This document shows positions 38,701-53,700 of a stretch of DNA of 64,000 bases, piece after piece; position 1 is the first letter of the stretch; each line of letters begins with the position of its first letter. The stretch comes from Rostratula benghalensis (Eukaryota > Chordata > Aves > Charadriiformes > Rostratulidae): the NCBI GenBank assembly GCA_013399305.1, contig VXAI01000096.1, positions 3,171,358 through 3,235,357 of the forward strand. Reading direction: 5' to 3'. Under the pieces are notes generated by a model. The model had not been told where the DNA came from. It was given only the letters and a program-made list of their open reading frames with translations, and ran no database searches. Position numbers and translations under genes: made by a program.

Positions 38701-41700
38701 GACAGATACTGAGGCTCTACCAGAAAAGGAAGCTGAGAGTCCAGAGATCACTTACCCTCTTTGGGCAGCGGCTGATTTTTTCTTCTGTGTCTTTCAGTGC
38801 CATGGCGTATTCATTCACATCATCTGACACACCAACCATCTGAAAAACAAGCAGATTCCAACAATAAATGAGGGTATTTTTTTCCCTAGACACATAACCA
38901 TGCAACCAGATCCCCCAGAGGGACTGGGAGGAGAAAGAAAGGGCACACAAAGTCACAAAATAATCAAAAAATAGAGTCGGTCTAGAAGCATGGAAGCTGG
39001 GGGACTGGACTCCTGCATTGTATGTGCCACTTACCTTCCCAAGTTGCTGGTGGACGCTGAGGTTGTACATCATCACTATCCCATCCAGGATTTCCAGGAG
39101 GGAGTTCTCTGTGATGGGCTGGTCTGGCTCCTCTGGGGGTCTGCCCAGTAAGAGACCTTCATTTCCATGGCTGCCTTCAACTGCAATGCAACCCCAACAC
39201 AGGAGAGAAGTTCTCAGCCAGGCATTTTGGCACCTCAGCTTCTGCCAGCACCTCTCTGAAACCCAAACCCTGTCATTCCTCTGTAACACATTGCTCCTTC
39301 CCAGCCCATGGGGATTCATTAGGTACATTAACACACCATTCCAACCTCACTGCCTGCAGCAGGTTTACCTGCCAGATCTCTGCAAACAGACCCAGGTCAT
39401 GCCAAGTCCTGTTTCCTCAAGCCTTCTACGTGCTTCAGAGGCCTCTCCGGCCCAACCCAACAGCAATGGTGCTGCTGCTGCAGATGTTATCCTCCGGCTG
39501 CTCTGGGTTCAGAGCAAGCATGGCTCCAGCTGACTCAGAACTACCTCCCTGCAAAGTCTCACTGCACTTGCAAAGAACAAAGGCAGCATCCCCTTACACG
39601 CAGAGAGTGACAACACCACCAGTGTCACGTTCAGGATGGCAAAGTGGTTAACCATGGATGTCAGCACGTCCCGGGAATGGGAAGGAGCAATGCTGTAAAT
39701 AGACTGCATCCCTCTTGAGAGTATTGGGAGGTGGAAGGCACCGTTCTCCCAGGGACCACCTGGGCCATGTTAGGATGCAGCAGAGTACTCACTGTCCTCC
39801 TCTGTCCGCTGCTCCACATTTAGTGTGCGCACTTTGATCTTCTCCAGGGCGCCAAGAGGGCGCCGCGGGTTCATCAGGCTGACGGCCGCCGTGCTGAGGA
39901 AGCGGTTGGCACGGCCCAAGGTGGGGGAGCTGAGCCACCCAGGTCTGGCAAGAGCTCCACCAATGGCTAAGGCGGCAGAGGGACGCTGAGACTGGAAAGA
40001 AATTACGGGAGAAACAATTCTAGTCCCTTAGATGCTTGCTATTCCTCCTTTGTCCCTGAAAGGATATTCTTATAGATGCACAGTGGCCACTGGAAGGTGA
40101 GCAGATACCCTTCCTACCATGGCTGGGCCAGCAGTGACCAGTTAACAAATGGATATCCCTTCCTCTAAGGGCACATGCCAGGTACAAGCAGCAGATCTGC
40201 ACAGCAAGAAGCTGCTCTGCCTGTAATTGCCTCCCAGCCTTTCAAATGAGAGCACCAAGAGCTGCCATGGAGGGGAGGGGGCATATTCAGATCAGCAGGT
40301 AGTGAGAGAACAGAGCAAAAAAATTTTGCTGCTCAAACTTGGTGCATTCAGGACCCTGCTGATCTCTAGTAATCCCCATGCAAGTGTAGCTGTTTATCTG
40401 GTTGCCCATGGACTGGTTACAGTCTTGACCCAGACACTGCCTTCCTCTAAAACAAAGCTTTTCTAACCAGGGGCTGAGCTTGCCACCCTGACACAAGGGC
40501 CCCCACAGATAACAGTACATGGCTCACCTGTGCTGCTGATGTTGCTGATTCCTCATCTTCATCAAGATCATCCATAGTCACTGCCTGCAGCTCCGCAGGG
40601 TCGATCAGGACATTGGCTTTTGCAGCCAGGTCATCTGCACAGAGCACACCAAAGCAGCTGTGAATGCAGGAGTCACCCTCTGCTTCCCATGAGGCAGCCC
40701 TAGGCTCAACCTCTTTCCTGCTTGTTGGCAGTAGAGAAGTAGTCAACAAAGTTGGAGGCTGTGTGAGAAAAAGCTCACTTTCCTTGAGCTTCCTTACATG
40801 GAAGAGGTCTGCCCTTGTTAACACAGCAGGGGCCAAGCAGCAACGGGTGCTGCTCACTCAGGACCCATTTCTCTTCTTGCTCCTACCAGCAACAAATAGA
40901 ACTGAGGAGCCAGGAAACAACTGCCAGGGTCAAACTGGACTAGAGAAGGGAACTCAGGGCCTGAGACCATTCATAAAGCATCCAGCTCCTCACCTCTGTC
41001 CCACAATACATCCCAAAGTCACTAGGACTGCAGGTGCCCTCCAAGAGCAGAAACTGTTTTTAGCTCAGTGAAAGGCTGTGCTGATGGTTATGCTGTACAA
41101 AGCCTGAACAACATGTCCTCTAGTCCACAGCCCTGTCTTTAAAGCTGGTTGAGAAGACCTTGGTAAGAGACCAGAGGAGATTATGTGGTTCTCAAGCTAA
41201 GTAACCTCATTTTGAACAGCCCAGGATCAACTTGAGACAGAGAAATTGGTTCTAATCTTGCAAACACACTGGAGACAGAAAAAAAGATCCAAGTCAAAGG
41301 CAAGTGCTACATCAGCCAGAAACCAGACAAACCAAGCCTGACTGAACAGCAAGGGGCTTCTAACCCTTCCAAAAGGGAAGCTTTGAAAGTCTGTTGCCAG
41401 AGTAGTGCACTGCAAATACACAGCTCCAGTATGTAGGCAGGGCTACTATTGCTTGCCCAGAGTGGTAACAGCAAGTAAATCCTGGACATCCTTCACACCC
41501 AGCAGAGTCAGGCTGACGGGGTCAGAGCTTTGACAGCTCCCAGCCCTTGGCTGTGGTACAGCCAGAGCCAAGAGCATCCCCTCCCCTCTACCAGCCACAG
41601 GCCCCACTCAGGGATAGAAAGAATACACCATTAACTTAAAGGACACTCCACCCAAGAGGGATGGTGTCTTCTTCAGTGTAACTTGCACCTCGCTAAAATT

Positions 41701-44700
41701 CAAGTCTCCTCTCTTTAAATTTAACCACAATTCATCACCCACTGCTTCCCTCCCTGGGGTATCTCTCGGGTGAAGTCCAGCTAGGACCTGGATTCAGGTA
41801 TTGGAATGAGAGCACTTACCTTTCAGAGTCTTCTTCAGATGAGACAGGAGACCTCCAAGTCGCTGAAGGTCAAAATAATCCACCTTCCCATTATAGAAGA
41901 GTTGAGGAGGGATGTATGCCTCTGAAGCAGAGAAGGAGATTTGGTTTTTTGAGTCCCACGCATAAGACCCATGCAGACATGTAAGACTCCAGGGCCCAGC
42001 CTGGACCACCACCGAGTAACAACTTTTGTTGTCATAAAAAAGCACAAGACAGTAAGGCAGAGATGTTCTCCACAGCAAACCAAGCGTTAGATCTGTGTAG
42101 AAACAGGAGTAACTGATGGCCATCAACAACAAGTCTCCCAGCACTTCCTCCTTCCCAGCCACAGTCACTGGGGGAAACTGTATCTTCAGAAAACTTGGCA
42201 GCTCTTCATCTGCCTACTCCAGCTCTGTCACTTAGTCCCACAAGGATTGTGAGGCACTTACTTAGTATAGAGAAAGGGTCAGGCTGAAGTAAGAAAGGGA
42301 ACTGCCAAGCAGATCATGGCAGGACAACCAAGGAGAGGTTTGAAGGTGGGAAAGGAACTGGCATGGACTTTTTCCCCCTTTAATCCCCACAGGCTGGGAA
42401 CAAAACCAGACAAATATCTTCCCCTGAATGTTGACAATGGGACCACTCAACTGCCCTTCTACAGACCCATAATCAATACTGAACTCTGCTCCAGAGCGCT
42501 CGGGGGACCTAGCAAACAGTACCAGTGCCCCTTTGCAAAGCCTCAAGACTGGATGTTAAATGGAAGAGACCTGCACACAGGAATTCCCCAGGGTGACTGG
42601 GAACTACAGACATGAGGTGACAGAAGGCATCAGCGCCCATAAGAAACACAAACTTTCCAGCATCCTGGAGAGCACTGCCAAGAGGCAAACCCTGTCCTAA
42701 CCACAGAAACGTCCCCAGAGCTTCTCCTCCAGGCCTTACCTTCACTGCTCAGTGCAGCAGGGGTCTTTGCCTTATGGCCATCCCAGAAGAATCGCAGGGC
42801 AGCGATAAGCCGGTGCAGGAAGCACACCATGTACTCTGGTGGGCACAACACAGTCAAGTTCTAGGGCAGGAACGAGAGTTCAGCCATCAGGGCAGGTGTG
42901 AAAGTGGCCACATGGGGCAGGCAGAAACTTTTTGTTCTCAGCCTTACTATTATCTTTAGCTTCCAGCACTGGGAGAGAGCCCAGCCCCAATGGCAGGCAG
43001 CAGCTTCCACCCCCCAAAATGTCCTGTGTGCTGTAATAACAAGCTGATCTGATAGAGGAGGATAGATAGTACATGTTCCACCAACAAAGATGGGGCTGCT
43101 CATGAACACCGAGGTGCAGGTGAAGAAAGGGTTTCCTGCAGCAGCAGACACCTGCCTTCCAAAACAGCCTGACCCAAGGCCAGAACAGTCCTCACCCAGG
43201 CAGTGAAGGGGATGCCAAAGCCAGCAGGCCAGCTGTTGCAGAGCACTGCACAGCTGTGCTACCCAAGTGGTTTTAGGAGGACGTTCAGTTCCCACACAAG
43301 GTTGTTCTCAAGGTCTGCTTTCCCACGAACCACTGAGTTGGACTTATGGATAAGCTTGCCTGGTTTCTAGCCTTAGATCTTCTCCCTCCTCCCCATTACC
43401 TGACATATCTAGACCTCAGCTGATTAACTGCTGGAAGCAGCTCAGCCAAAAGGGAAAGAGCTCCCAGCCCAAAGGTGTCAGAGAGCAATCAGGCGTGTGG
43501 AAAGGCTGGCCCTCTGACTTACCCCTCTGTTGCTAGCATTCTCCTGAAGAAACTTGCGGAATTTGTTTAGGAAGATGTATCTGGAGGCTTCTCCCTGTCA
43601 GGAGGAAAAGCAGGTAGCAAACCTATATCTTGTGATGTAGAGAAACTGTAGCAGAAGATCCACAGAGCACTTACCCCTCCTCTGTCCTTGTTGTTCAGCA
43701 GCAGCTTCAGAATCTGAACCTGGAGACCTTCCACCACTAAAAAGAGGAACACATGTCAGAAAATCAGCACTGGAGAGCAACTACAAATATTATCCTCAAG
43801 TGCAGTACCTTGTCCCCAGGAGAAAGGCTACCTCCTCAGCCAAGAGGGGGCCCAGGGAGAACTGGTGCTATTCCCATCGCTGTGAGAAATTTATTCTCTG
43901 CCACCCAGCAATAAATCCATCCACATGCCCCTAAACAATGAGAAACGATGCCCCTAACGGGGAACTTCGGTTTGCCTGTATATCCCGCGGTGGGATGCTG
44001 CAGGGGGCTCCCAGCAGTCATACCCCTGCACCACGTAACAGCATGGCTGGCCCCTGCCTCCGCAGCGCAGCCCATCCAGGCAGGAATACAGCTGGACTTC
44101 AGATGAAGGGGATTTGGAGACAACTCGAGCGTTGGGTCCCCCCTGGCTGCACAAAAGGTATGGGATTTTGGCAATTCCTCCCCTTCCTTACAGACCTTCG
44201 ATGCGTTTCTTGAGCCGCTGGCAGCCTCTTTCATATGCCCGCCGCCGCAGTCTCTCCTCAGCGCTCTCCTCCTTCACCTCCTTGCTCTCCTTGCCCTGGT
44301 TGGGGGACAGACACTGATTAGTAAGAGATCACTGCACAGGGAAAATGTCTGGCCACAAAGGGAGCAGAAACTCCCTGAGACAACTTGCCAGCGTGTGACT
44401 GCAGCTGGCAGCACATCTAAACAGGCCTTCCCTGGCCTCGTAACGAGTAAGGGTGGGAGTTTTTTGAGGACACAGAAGTCAACCTGTGATTCCTCGGATG
44501 CTGTGAAGTTCCTTCCAAATCTGTTGCTGCAGAAAACTGTCCCCCTTCCCTTGTCCTGAGCAACATACCCTAAACATCTCTACTAAGGGATAATAAAGAT
44601 GACAGGGCACCAGAAAGGCTACACCTCTCACACAGCTCTGCAGGGTTCACCAATACTAATGCAGTTGGAAACATGAGCCATCCAACCTCCTCAGCCAGAA

Positions 44701-47700
44701 AATGATGGGGATGGGCAGCAGGCCACAACATTTCTCCAGCCTCCTTAGCAGATGTGCCCTTACCTCCTTGGTGAAGCGGTTTGGCCACCACGTGGTGGGA
44801 ATGAGCTCCTGCAAACCAGCCTCCTCCACACGCAGCGGGCTCTTAATGTAGAAGAACACAACGGAACGGAGCACGTCGAAGCTGCAGCCAAGTTAAAGCA
44901 AGCACAGACGCTATGGTGGGAGAAGGTAAAAGGCGTGTTTCCAGAGCCATTTTGAGAGACCCCTTTCCAAACAAGAACTGGAAGCTCTGCAAGATCCAGA
45001 GCTCCCTTCTAATGGCAGAGAGGTCAGGCAGGCAGAAATGAAGTCCTGTGTGTCAGCAGGATGTGACCTACATGACACCGCTCTCCTGCCCCAAAGCAGG
45101 ACTTTGTAGTGAATGGTGGCAGGCAGACAGAGGAGACCTGAGAAATTAGAAATGACCTCTCAAAGATAGGGTGGCTTCTGCCTCCAAGGACCTGCAGATC
45201 CTTGCAGTGTCCTTGTCTGCATGGTTGAGCATAGGGAGAACTGAGACAATAGGAGGCACAAAGGATACAGAACATTGCTGAGTAGGTATTTCCTGGATTT
45301 CTCGTGCTTCAAGACTGCAATGGTGAGTCGGAGGTAGTGAATCTAGGGAAAAAGGAGAAACAGAAGTGACTCCATCTACAGAAGAGGACATGACTCTCTA
45401 ATAGCTACAGTATTACAGAACTGCTATCTCTGGATCAAAGAACTGCAAAATACAAAACATCATGTACCTTTGGACAAGGGGACATAACAGAAGCTGGCTA
45501 ATCACAGATTCCTGGGGATTCAGAAGTGCAACTCACTTGTAATCCCAGATCCGGGATGATGGGGGAGAACCTGTAAGCCCGCAGCAGGGACATCAGTAGC
45601 TGCTTGAGGCACTCGTGCACTTCATACTCCTGAGAAAATAAGAAACACATTGAACCTCAACAGCATGGAGTTGAGAACAGCTACAGTTCCCAGAGCATGA
45701 CCTTGGAAGGAAGGATTCAATTCTGAACTGAAAAAGCAGGTGCTCTGAAGCCATGGTGTTTTGTCCATCTAACCCCACAGTGGAAAATCTGAGCAGAAGT
45801 TGGTGCTATCGCTTTGCTACTTTGCAACTAGTAATACCAATCCAAAAGTAATCTACAAAAAGCCAAAGTCCTATTTAACCGAGCTAAGTCACCCATCCCT
45901 GTACCCTCTGAACCTACCAGTGTTGGCAGAACCAACCCAGAAAGGAAAGAAGTTATTCTTGCGTTAAAGTGATGGAAGAGACAGAGATATCTTTTTGAGT
46001 CCAACTCATAACCAACCAACAGGACTCCTCCACAAATGCAGCAACCCTACCAGAGTGTTCAGCTTCATGTCTAAGTTGATGGGCCTGAGGGAGTCATGAC
46101 ATTTTTCAATTAAACTTTTCTTGACAGCTGGCCAGGCCTGCACCCATATCTGTTAATTGACACCCATAAGGACAGGAATGCTGTCACCAAGCAGATCTCT
46201 GGCAGCAACCAGCTCTGCCCCAGCACTCCAGCAGCAGGAACTTCCCAGTGGCTTTTAAAGGCTGTTTCAAACAAGCATCCCAGGAAAGAGTAACCCCATC
46301 CAGCTCAGACAGGAGAAGGCACGGGAAGTTGGAGGAGGTTTTTCCTCTGCAGTGCTGGAAGTGGTGAGAGCGCAGTGCCCATTTTCCCTCCAGTCCTGCA
46401 CACTCTGACTGATCTCTCGGGGTACATGGTGACATTTAAGAATTCCACAATTACATAAGCATTAACAAAATCCAAGAGACCAACTCATTAATGAATTTGA
46501 TGTTCCCAGAAGCACAAAGTTGTTCAACATCACCAGTCCCTTTAGCAGGAGGAGAAGCTTAGAAATGTCTTGTTAGCTCATTGCCAGTGTCACCATTACC
46601 AATTATTCTGCAATCACCCCTCATTCCCTGGTTCAAAGCAGCAGACAGATGAGCTAGGTGAGAGGATGGTCTACCACAAAAAAGAAAAAAAGGGATCTTG
46701 ACACCAGAAAGGGAAAGACACTGATCACTTAGAGCATTTTCTAGGGAAGGCTCCTGTCCTCAGCACCTCCTAGGGTCTCCCTGTGATCCCTTGGGAGGCA
46801 CCAGCACCCTAGCAACTCACCTCCATAAGAAGCCACATGAGATCCAGCAGCTGCTGAATAAGGGGATGGGAGTCCACTGCCCCTCCTCGCTCAAGGATGC
46901 TCAACAGGAAGGTCATGAGCACATCTTCCACCAGGTACACTTTGCACTGTAGACAGAAAGTCAGATCAACGGTCCTTCAAGGCACGGTAACTTTGCAGTG
47001 AAAGCTGAGGTTTACCTCCCCTTGCCAACACAGTAACTAGCACCTACAGAGGCTTGCAATGGGCAGGCAAAACTCACCATAAGAGGGGAGAAATAATTGA
47101 AGATGTGGGCTAATGTAATCAACACTGTGGGTTCTCCCTGTAGCTGCCACGTGGACGTGTCCTTCTCCACCAGCTTACCCTCCTGCAATGACAAACCCAG
47201 GAAAATACACAGCTTGGATCCAGCTCAATCCACCCATACAACAATGACTGAGTGAATCGGAGGCCTGGAGCAGCCACTGTTTGCTATCCCATGCCTGACT
47301 GCAATAAAACCCTTTAACATGGCAACTCAGGATGGCAAAGAAGCCAGGCCATTGCCTCTGGAGAGCTGCAGTGCATTCCAGATGTCAGTCACTCTCAGCC
47401 ACGGGCACGCACCTTGGCAATCTGTTTTTCCAAAAGGGTTCAAGTGTGTATGATAATTTGTAAATGGGAGTCCCCTGCAGAGGAGGTCAGCTAGTAAAGC
47501 CAGCCTCCATTCAAGCCAAGACCACAGCAGACGGTGTTACTGATGCTTTGGTCACAAACAGATCATCTCTCACCCTGGCAGGAAAAACAAAAAGGTTTCT
47601 AGCAAACAGGGCCACTACCAAAACAGTTCTCAAGGCAGACCTGCTAGAATTTCATCATCCCTGCACCAGGACAGCATTAAAAAGTTTAGGATATGAACAA

Positions 47701-50700
47701 GTTTCTTTCACGGTTGCAAATGCAAATCCAGCAGTTCTGACTTCCAACAAACATCAGCCCTTGCATACTAGGAATGAAAATTCACAGGACCAAGAACAAC
47801 AAAGCTCAGTGTGATTTAACTTAAGTCCTGGAACTGTCAGGATTCCCATTTTGCACACCAAGGAGCTCCAGGGACACCCATGCCCCACGCAGAAGTATGC
47901 AAGCACTTAGACTTTCAGGTGTCTGGAAACATCTGAGCTCTCAGCATGTGCTGAGAAGTGCAGAACCACACATTCCCACACGGTGCCCCACAGATCCACC
48001 CGGTGACATCAGCCTACCGCCACATCTATTCCGATATGGATGACGTTCTTCAGGTAGCCTAACAGCTTGCGAGCCTTCACTAGGTCTGCAACAGGAGGAT
48101 CTTGCAAGGGGCGGTAGCCTTCCACTGGATAAGTAGAAAGTGTTAAGGTAAAATGCAATCTGATCCTTTCAGGACTTCTTTTGTTTGTGCAACAAAAAGA
48201 CTGTGTCTCTATTTGACTTTACACCCACGCAAGCCTCAGACTCAGTTCAAACCACAGTACCTTCTAAATGGATGACAAGCCACAAGCTCTTATCCCCACT
48301 TCCCCAAAATGGCAAGCAGCAAGTATTTCACACCACACTCCTGCTCTCATCAGAGAGACAGAGAGGAGCCTCCACTACAGCTATCAACAAGCACACCCAG
48401 GACTGCTCTGACAGGAGCTGCAGGTCTGTGTTCGATAGGAAGGCAGCAGGCAATGCTCCTACCATGTCAGAGGTCCTGTGTGGCTGGGAGGTAGCAGAGA
48501 CACTAGCCAAGAGGCTGAGCAGGCCAGCAGCATTACGGTTTCCAAAACTGGAGAGTGAGATTTTTACAGGATCCAAGAGCCTGGGAACAGGCAGCCCCCA
48601 GCTGCAGCTGCTGATTCAGAGCTGAAAGCAAATCTCATTTCAGAGACTGCTGGGGACCAGCACTCAGGTTTGTGTGCCCTGCAGTTCTGCTCCAGCTGAG
48701 GATGTATCTGGTTCTTCTCTCCCAGACCTTGCTCTATGCAAGTACCAACAGGAAAAAAGCAAACTGCAGTCAGGTCTGTATATTCTACAGCCTCCAAAGA
48801 TGGTCTCATGACAGGCTCTTCTCCCTTCACACCTCCTCTCCCCACACCTAAAGGATATCGGAGTGGACGGCTTCCAAAGTTAAAAGCAACAGATTCTTTG
48901 AAGGAGAGGCTGATGGCAGGGAAGTAAGCCATTCCAGCACCCCTTGTGATGTTATCAAAAGCAGTTCCCAGAGATATGCCGTTCCTGAAAGAAGGAAAAC
49001 CCATGAGATTTTAGTCACAGTAGGAATCACCAATCCAGTTATCTGTGTTCCCCTCCCAGCAACTTGCCAACATGGGCACATCAGTCAGTCACTCCTCCTG
49101 TCACTCTTAAGCTGGCACACATTCAAATGTCACAGCTTTGCTGAGTGACAGCCATGGGAAGCGCAGCAGCGTTCCCATTTTCATACCGTGGCACAGGAAG
49201 ACACTGGAGTCAGCAGGCAGAGACCACTCAGCTTCAAGGGCAACCTAAATCCTTACAAGATAACCAACCAGCAGGACATTTTCAAGGCAGCTGACATTTT
49301 TAGCCTCGTCTACTTGATGCTGGTGGAAATAGAAGGATAATGCTCTCAATCTACTCCCCTATGAAAGATGACATGGAGTATCCAACCGTTTTTAATTCCA
49401 GCTCAGTTGTCACATGCTGTGGTTTAGGGCCAGGGAAAAATTCTTATGCAGGCTGGCCTCTGCTCACTGTCCACAGGACTTGGAGGCTGGAGAGCTATCA
49501 GCCTTTCCACAGCTCCTTGTGAATCTAGGACAGGCAAGGTCTACACTGACCACAAAAGCAACCAGTGCAGCTCAGCCAACTGTAATATTAAGCATCACAA
49601 GAGATGTCCTCCCCTCTAAAATCCTAGCAAACTTTACACAGGCTTCACAGCTTGAACACCTTCCTGCCAAATGCCCTCACCTGAACTTAGGAGACTCAAC
49701 AGTCTCTTTAGATGGTTTCTGAACACAAAGCAGAAAAGCAAATGCTAGAACTACAAAGGAACTTAAAGGAGAGGGAGCAGAAAGAAGGCTCAGCAACCAG
49801 CCGAAACCTGTATGTTACATGCAGACATCAACAAAGCAGGGAAGGGGGAAAAGATGCTTACAAGCAGAAAGCAATGGTGCCCTCATCAAGGTCTATCAGA
49901 CAGCTGACGATGTCTCCTGCTGCCCAAGACTGCAGTAAAGGGAGAGAAAAGGTTAAACATATATTCAGGGTGTTCCCACATCAGAAGAAAGACTGCAACC
50001 CAACCAACCCCTTGTGATTCAGGGTTAAAGAAGAGAAAGTTCTTTCTCACAGCAGCTCACATAGCTTTCTCAGACACTTCTGGGAGCTGCACATAAACCC
50101 CTGACTGCCATCTTTTTTCCCCTCAAGCATTAAGAACATGCACAGGATCAAACATATATTTAACCCAATGCTGCATCATCCTCTGATGTGCCACAGAGAA
50201 CCAGGGCCTTCCAGAGACCAACAGCAGCACTATGCTGGGAATCAGCCTGCTGAGGCTGCTGAACAAAGCACCCACATAAGGATGTCCAGCACCCCTGAAG
50301 TACCAACAGTTGCTAGCACACAGCCTCCCCAAGAACAGACTGAAGCAGGGAGGACAGCCTGAGTGCATTTTATGGGGCTCAGTAGAATCCAGCGAGCAGG
50401 AGGAACCACCTACTTCCTTCTCTTTACATCCCGATCCTGGGAGGACAGCTACTCACTTTGCCATAGTTGGTAGTAGTCACGTTCCACTTGCGTACCCTGT
50501 TTCCATCATACGCATATGAATCTGGCGTATCTCCAACTCCTTCCTGCACCAAGGTATGAAAGAGGAGACTCAGACCAGACCAAGCATAAAGGATCCCTCT
50601 CATTGTAAAAGTGGCTTTAAGGGGAAGACCAACAGACAGGGAGAGCGGCTGAGAACATACACGTTCTGCCTGGGGAAAGCCCTCACTCTAGGAGTGAATC

Positions 50701-53700
50701 CAGTGGCCCCTGATCTTTGGTTCAGAGAAATACACCACTCCCTACTCATTTTTGGGTCACAAGAAGAGTACTAGCCCACTACACTTCCAAATTCTGTCAA
50801 AGCCCCTATCCCCTCCTCTCTCACATTTTGTGGACTGTCAAGTTACTGAAATTCTGCAACCGGCATCCCTTCCCAGCATCAAACATCTCACCCACTGCCT
50901 GAGAAAAGCTGCCCTGAACCTGCCTCTCCCAGGCAAAAAAGCCCTGCAACACCATGGCTGAGGCCTGTCCCAGGAGCCATAGCAGTGGCTACATGCAGCG
51001 AGAGGACAGCAATCATAGAATGATAGAATCATCTGGCCTGGAAGGGACCTTCAAAGGTCATCTAGTCTGACCCCCCTGCAGTCAGCAGGGACACCCCCAA
51101 CCAGACCAGGCTGCCCAGGGCCTCATTGAGCCTCCCCTTGAATACCTCCAGGGAAGGGGCCTCAACCACCTCCCTGAGCAACCTGTTCCAGTTGCACCCA
51201 GTGCACGAGGCTTTCACACTGTGCACCATTCTGTGAACACCCTCCAGAGAGTCCGGTAAAGAATTTAAAAACAGCAGACCTCGTGTGGGAACAAGATGCC
51301 AGCAGGGCAGGAGCACAGCATCAATGTGATGCTCCACATGGACTTAAAAAGCCGTGAAGGAACACTGAGCAGCTCTGTGCCATGTGCAGCCGTTACTCTA
51401 CCTCCTGATTAAATCTGCAGTTGAGAGTACACCAGCCAATCTGCATGAGTCCCTGGGAGGAGATGAGCACCTCGTAAATCCATTTCCCTGAAAGAAGAAG
51501 AGATGGCACACAGTAAATGCCTGGCACCTGGCTCGCTGTTAGAAAAGCAGAACCCGAACACTGCTCCCCCCAGAAATCCCCCAGCTTCAGGACATCCCTA
51601 GCATTCCTCTCCCCCCTCTTCACTCCAGCATCACACAATCCTCCATCCTTCTGACTTCCTGGAAAAGCCAGTGGATGAACTGGGGAAGAAGGGACCCAAG
51701 ATTTGGAACATACTCAAGATTTCCTGAGCTCTCTAGTTGTGACTCTTCCTGGGGTCTTTTCTCAAAGCATCACTGGTTTATCTCCTTACCTTTATACACG
51801 CACGTCGTGGCCCTGATGGATCCAAAATTACTGTGGCCAATCACCTGGACAAACAAACACAAGATATTTTAAAGTCAGGCAAAAAGGTAGTTTTGCTCAG
51901 CCCTACCCATTCTCTCCTTCCTAGCCCTCAAAACCAGAGCAAGATGGAGAGCTATTCACAAACACAGTGCAGGGAACAAAGGGGACATCTTCCCCATCCC
52001 AGCAGCTGCACTTGGAGCCAAGAGACCCTGTGGAAACCATCCAGGTCCTCCCTGCAGCTCATCTGTACTCAATAAACCCCAGCGAAGCATGCAGCACAGA
52101 GCAGTACAAGGACAACGTGGAGACAGGCAGGTTCACAATGAATTGTTACAGGTATACAAAAGTGACTATTATACAGGGAAGATGTCTGAATCCTGGACAA
52201 GTTAGAACAAAACTATAGATTCAGGGTGTCCAGACTAAAGCCCAGGTAACACACTGCCCAGAAACTGAACCCTGTTAACTCCTGACTCTCTCCATCTCAG
52301 GATGGACCATGAAGAATAGATGAAGGAATTCACATGCAAGCCAGCCTGATCTGATATGAGATCAGCCACAGAGGTAAGATAGAGTGGGTGGTTAATGGGA
52401 AAGGGGAGACCAGGGCAGTCTCCTCTGCTAGAGGTAACAAAGGATACATAGATTAAGGAGGGAACGAGCACAGAAGCACAGGAGGTCCGTGCTCAGTGAT
52501 GAGGTGAAAGGAGTGCACGAATTACTGAAGCAGGAAAGGATTAAAAGGCAGTGGATTCCTTCAACTAATTTTCTGCACAAAGAACACTAGCTAAGGAGCA
52601 AGCAGGGAGCTAGTGGGAGCAAAGGAGAAAGGAACAAGTCAATACAGTGGTGGGGCCTGGCCTCAGCTTCAGCCTCTTGCCACTATTAGAGAAGACCAGG
52701 AGGAAGGAAGGAAGAGGCAGTCTGCTGGAGGGAGGGACAGGAAAGTTGGCTGCCAGCCCTTCCTCTGCTTAGCCAAGCTCTTCAGTGAGCCCCTGGGCCA
52801 GGGTAATCTTTTCACTTCCTTGCAGCTCCTCTCAGAGCTTGCTGAGACTTAGAGGTACTGCAAGACTTTTTCCCTGGAGAGGTCATTTCCTCCAGGATCC
52901 TGCAGCTTCTGGGTAGACTCCATTTACAACACACTACAAAGCCAGTGACAGGGATCTGTTATGAAGAACAAACCAAGAAGCCCAAAGAGCTTTTAGTCCC
53001 ACAAGACAATTTTCTGTTGCACCCAGCATCACACTCACCCCAAGTAAATCATCATCGACCAGCAGGAGCCCCTCAAAACCGCTGGTGTGGTCCAACACCA
53101 CAGTGGAGGGACCAAGCCGTCCCTCTGCTACCTGATCTGAAACAAGAGTTGCAGAGAACCTGTTAGGGAAAGCTGTGCAGGATTTAACAGTAAACTTGAT
53201 GAGTGCTTCCAACTAGACTCCAACAGCACCTCAATCTCACTACAGTGGAGGAAGAACAAAGTAGCATCACCCTTGTTAGACCATGAGAACCTCAGGAAAG
53301 GAGACACCAGTGAGATTTAGAAGGAAGTTTTCACAGCAAGACACAAGGTCTTAGCTATGCAGCATTCAGGTCATATAATGACATAATTGTTTAGGTTGGA
53401 AAACACCTTTAAGATCACCAAGTCCAACCCTTAACCTAGCACTGCCAAGTCCACCACTAAGCCATGTCTCTCAGGACATCTACATACCTTTTAAATACCT
53501 CCAGGGATGGTGTCTCAACCACTTCCCTGGGTAGCCTGTTCCAATGCTTAACAAACCTTTCAGTGACGAAATGTTTCCTAATATCCAATCTAAACCTCCC
53601 CTGGCACAACTTGAGGCCATTTCCTCTTGTCCCATCACTTGTCACTTTGGAGAAGAGACTGACCTCCACCTCTCTACACCCTCTTTTCGGGTAGTTGTAG

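Larger units (their letters stand above)
32908..45629 (-). other. RNF123: RNF123 exon block 13-30: central region
   Basis: Coding exons in transcript order: 45537-45629, 45269-45342, 44764-44881, 44196-44295, 43675-43736, 43523-43594, 42740-42860, 41820-41921, 40528-40634, 39793-39985, 39035-39180, 38756-38839, 38006-38113, 35265-35442, 34135-34209, 33445-33532, 33122-33209, 32908-32992. Recognisable runs are [83 protein letters not shown] and [19 protein letters not shown]. Exon 22 could start 6 bases earlier (39991). Exon 16 ends with an unusual gtctgt donor. Confidence 0.92.
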
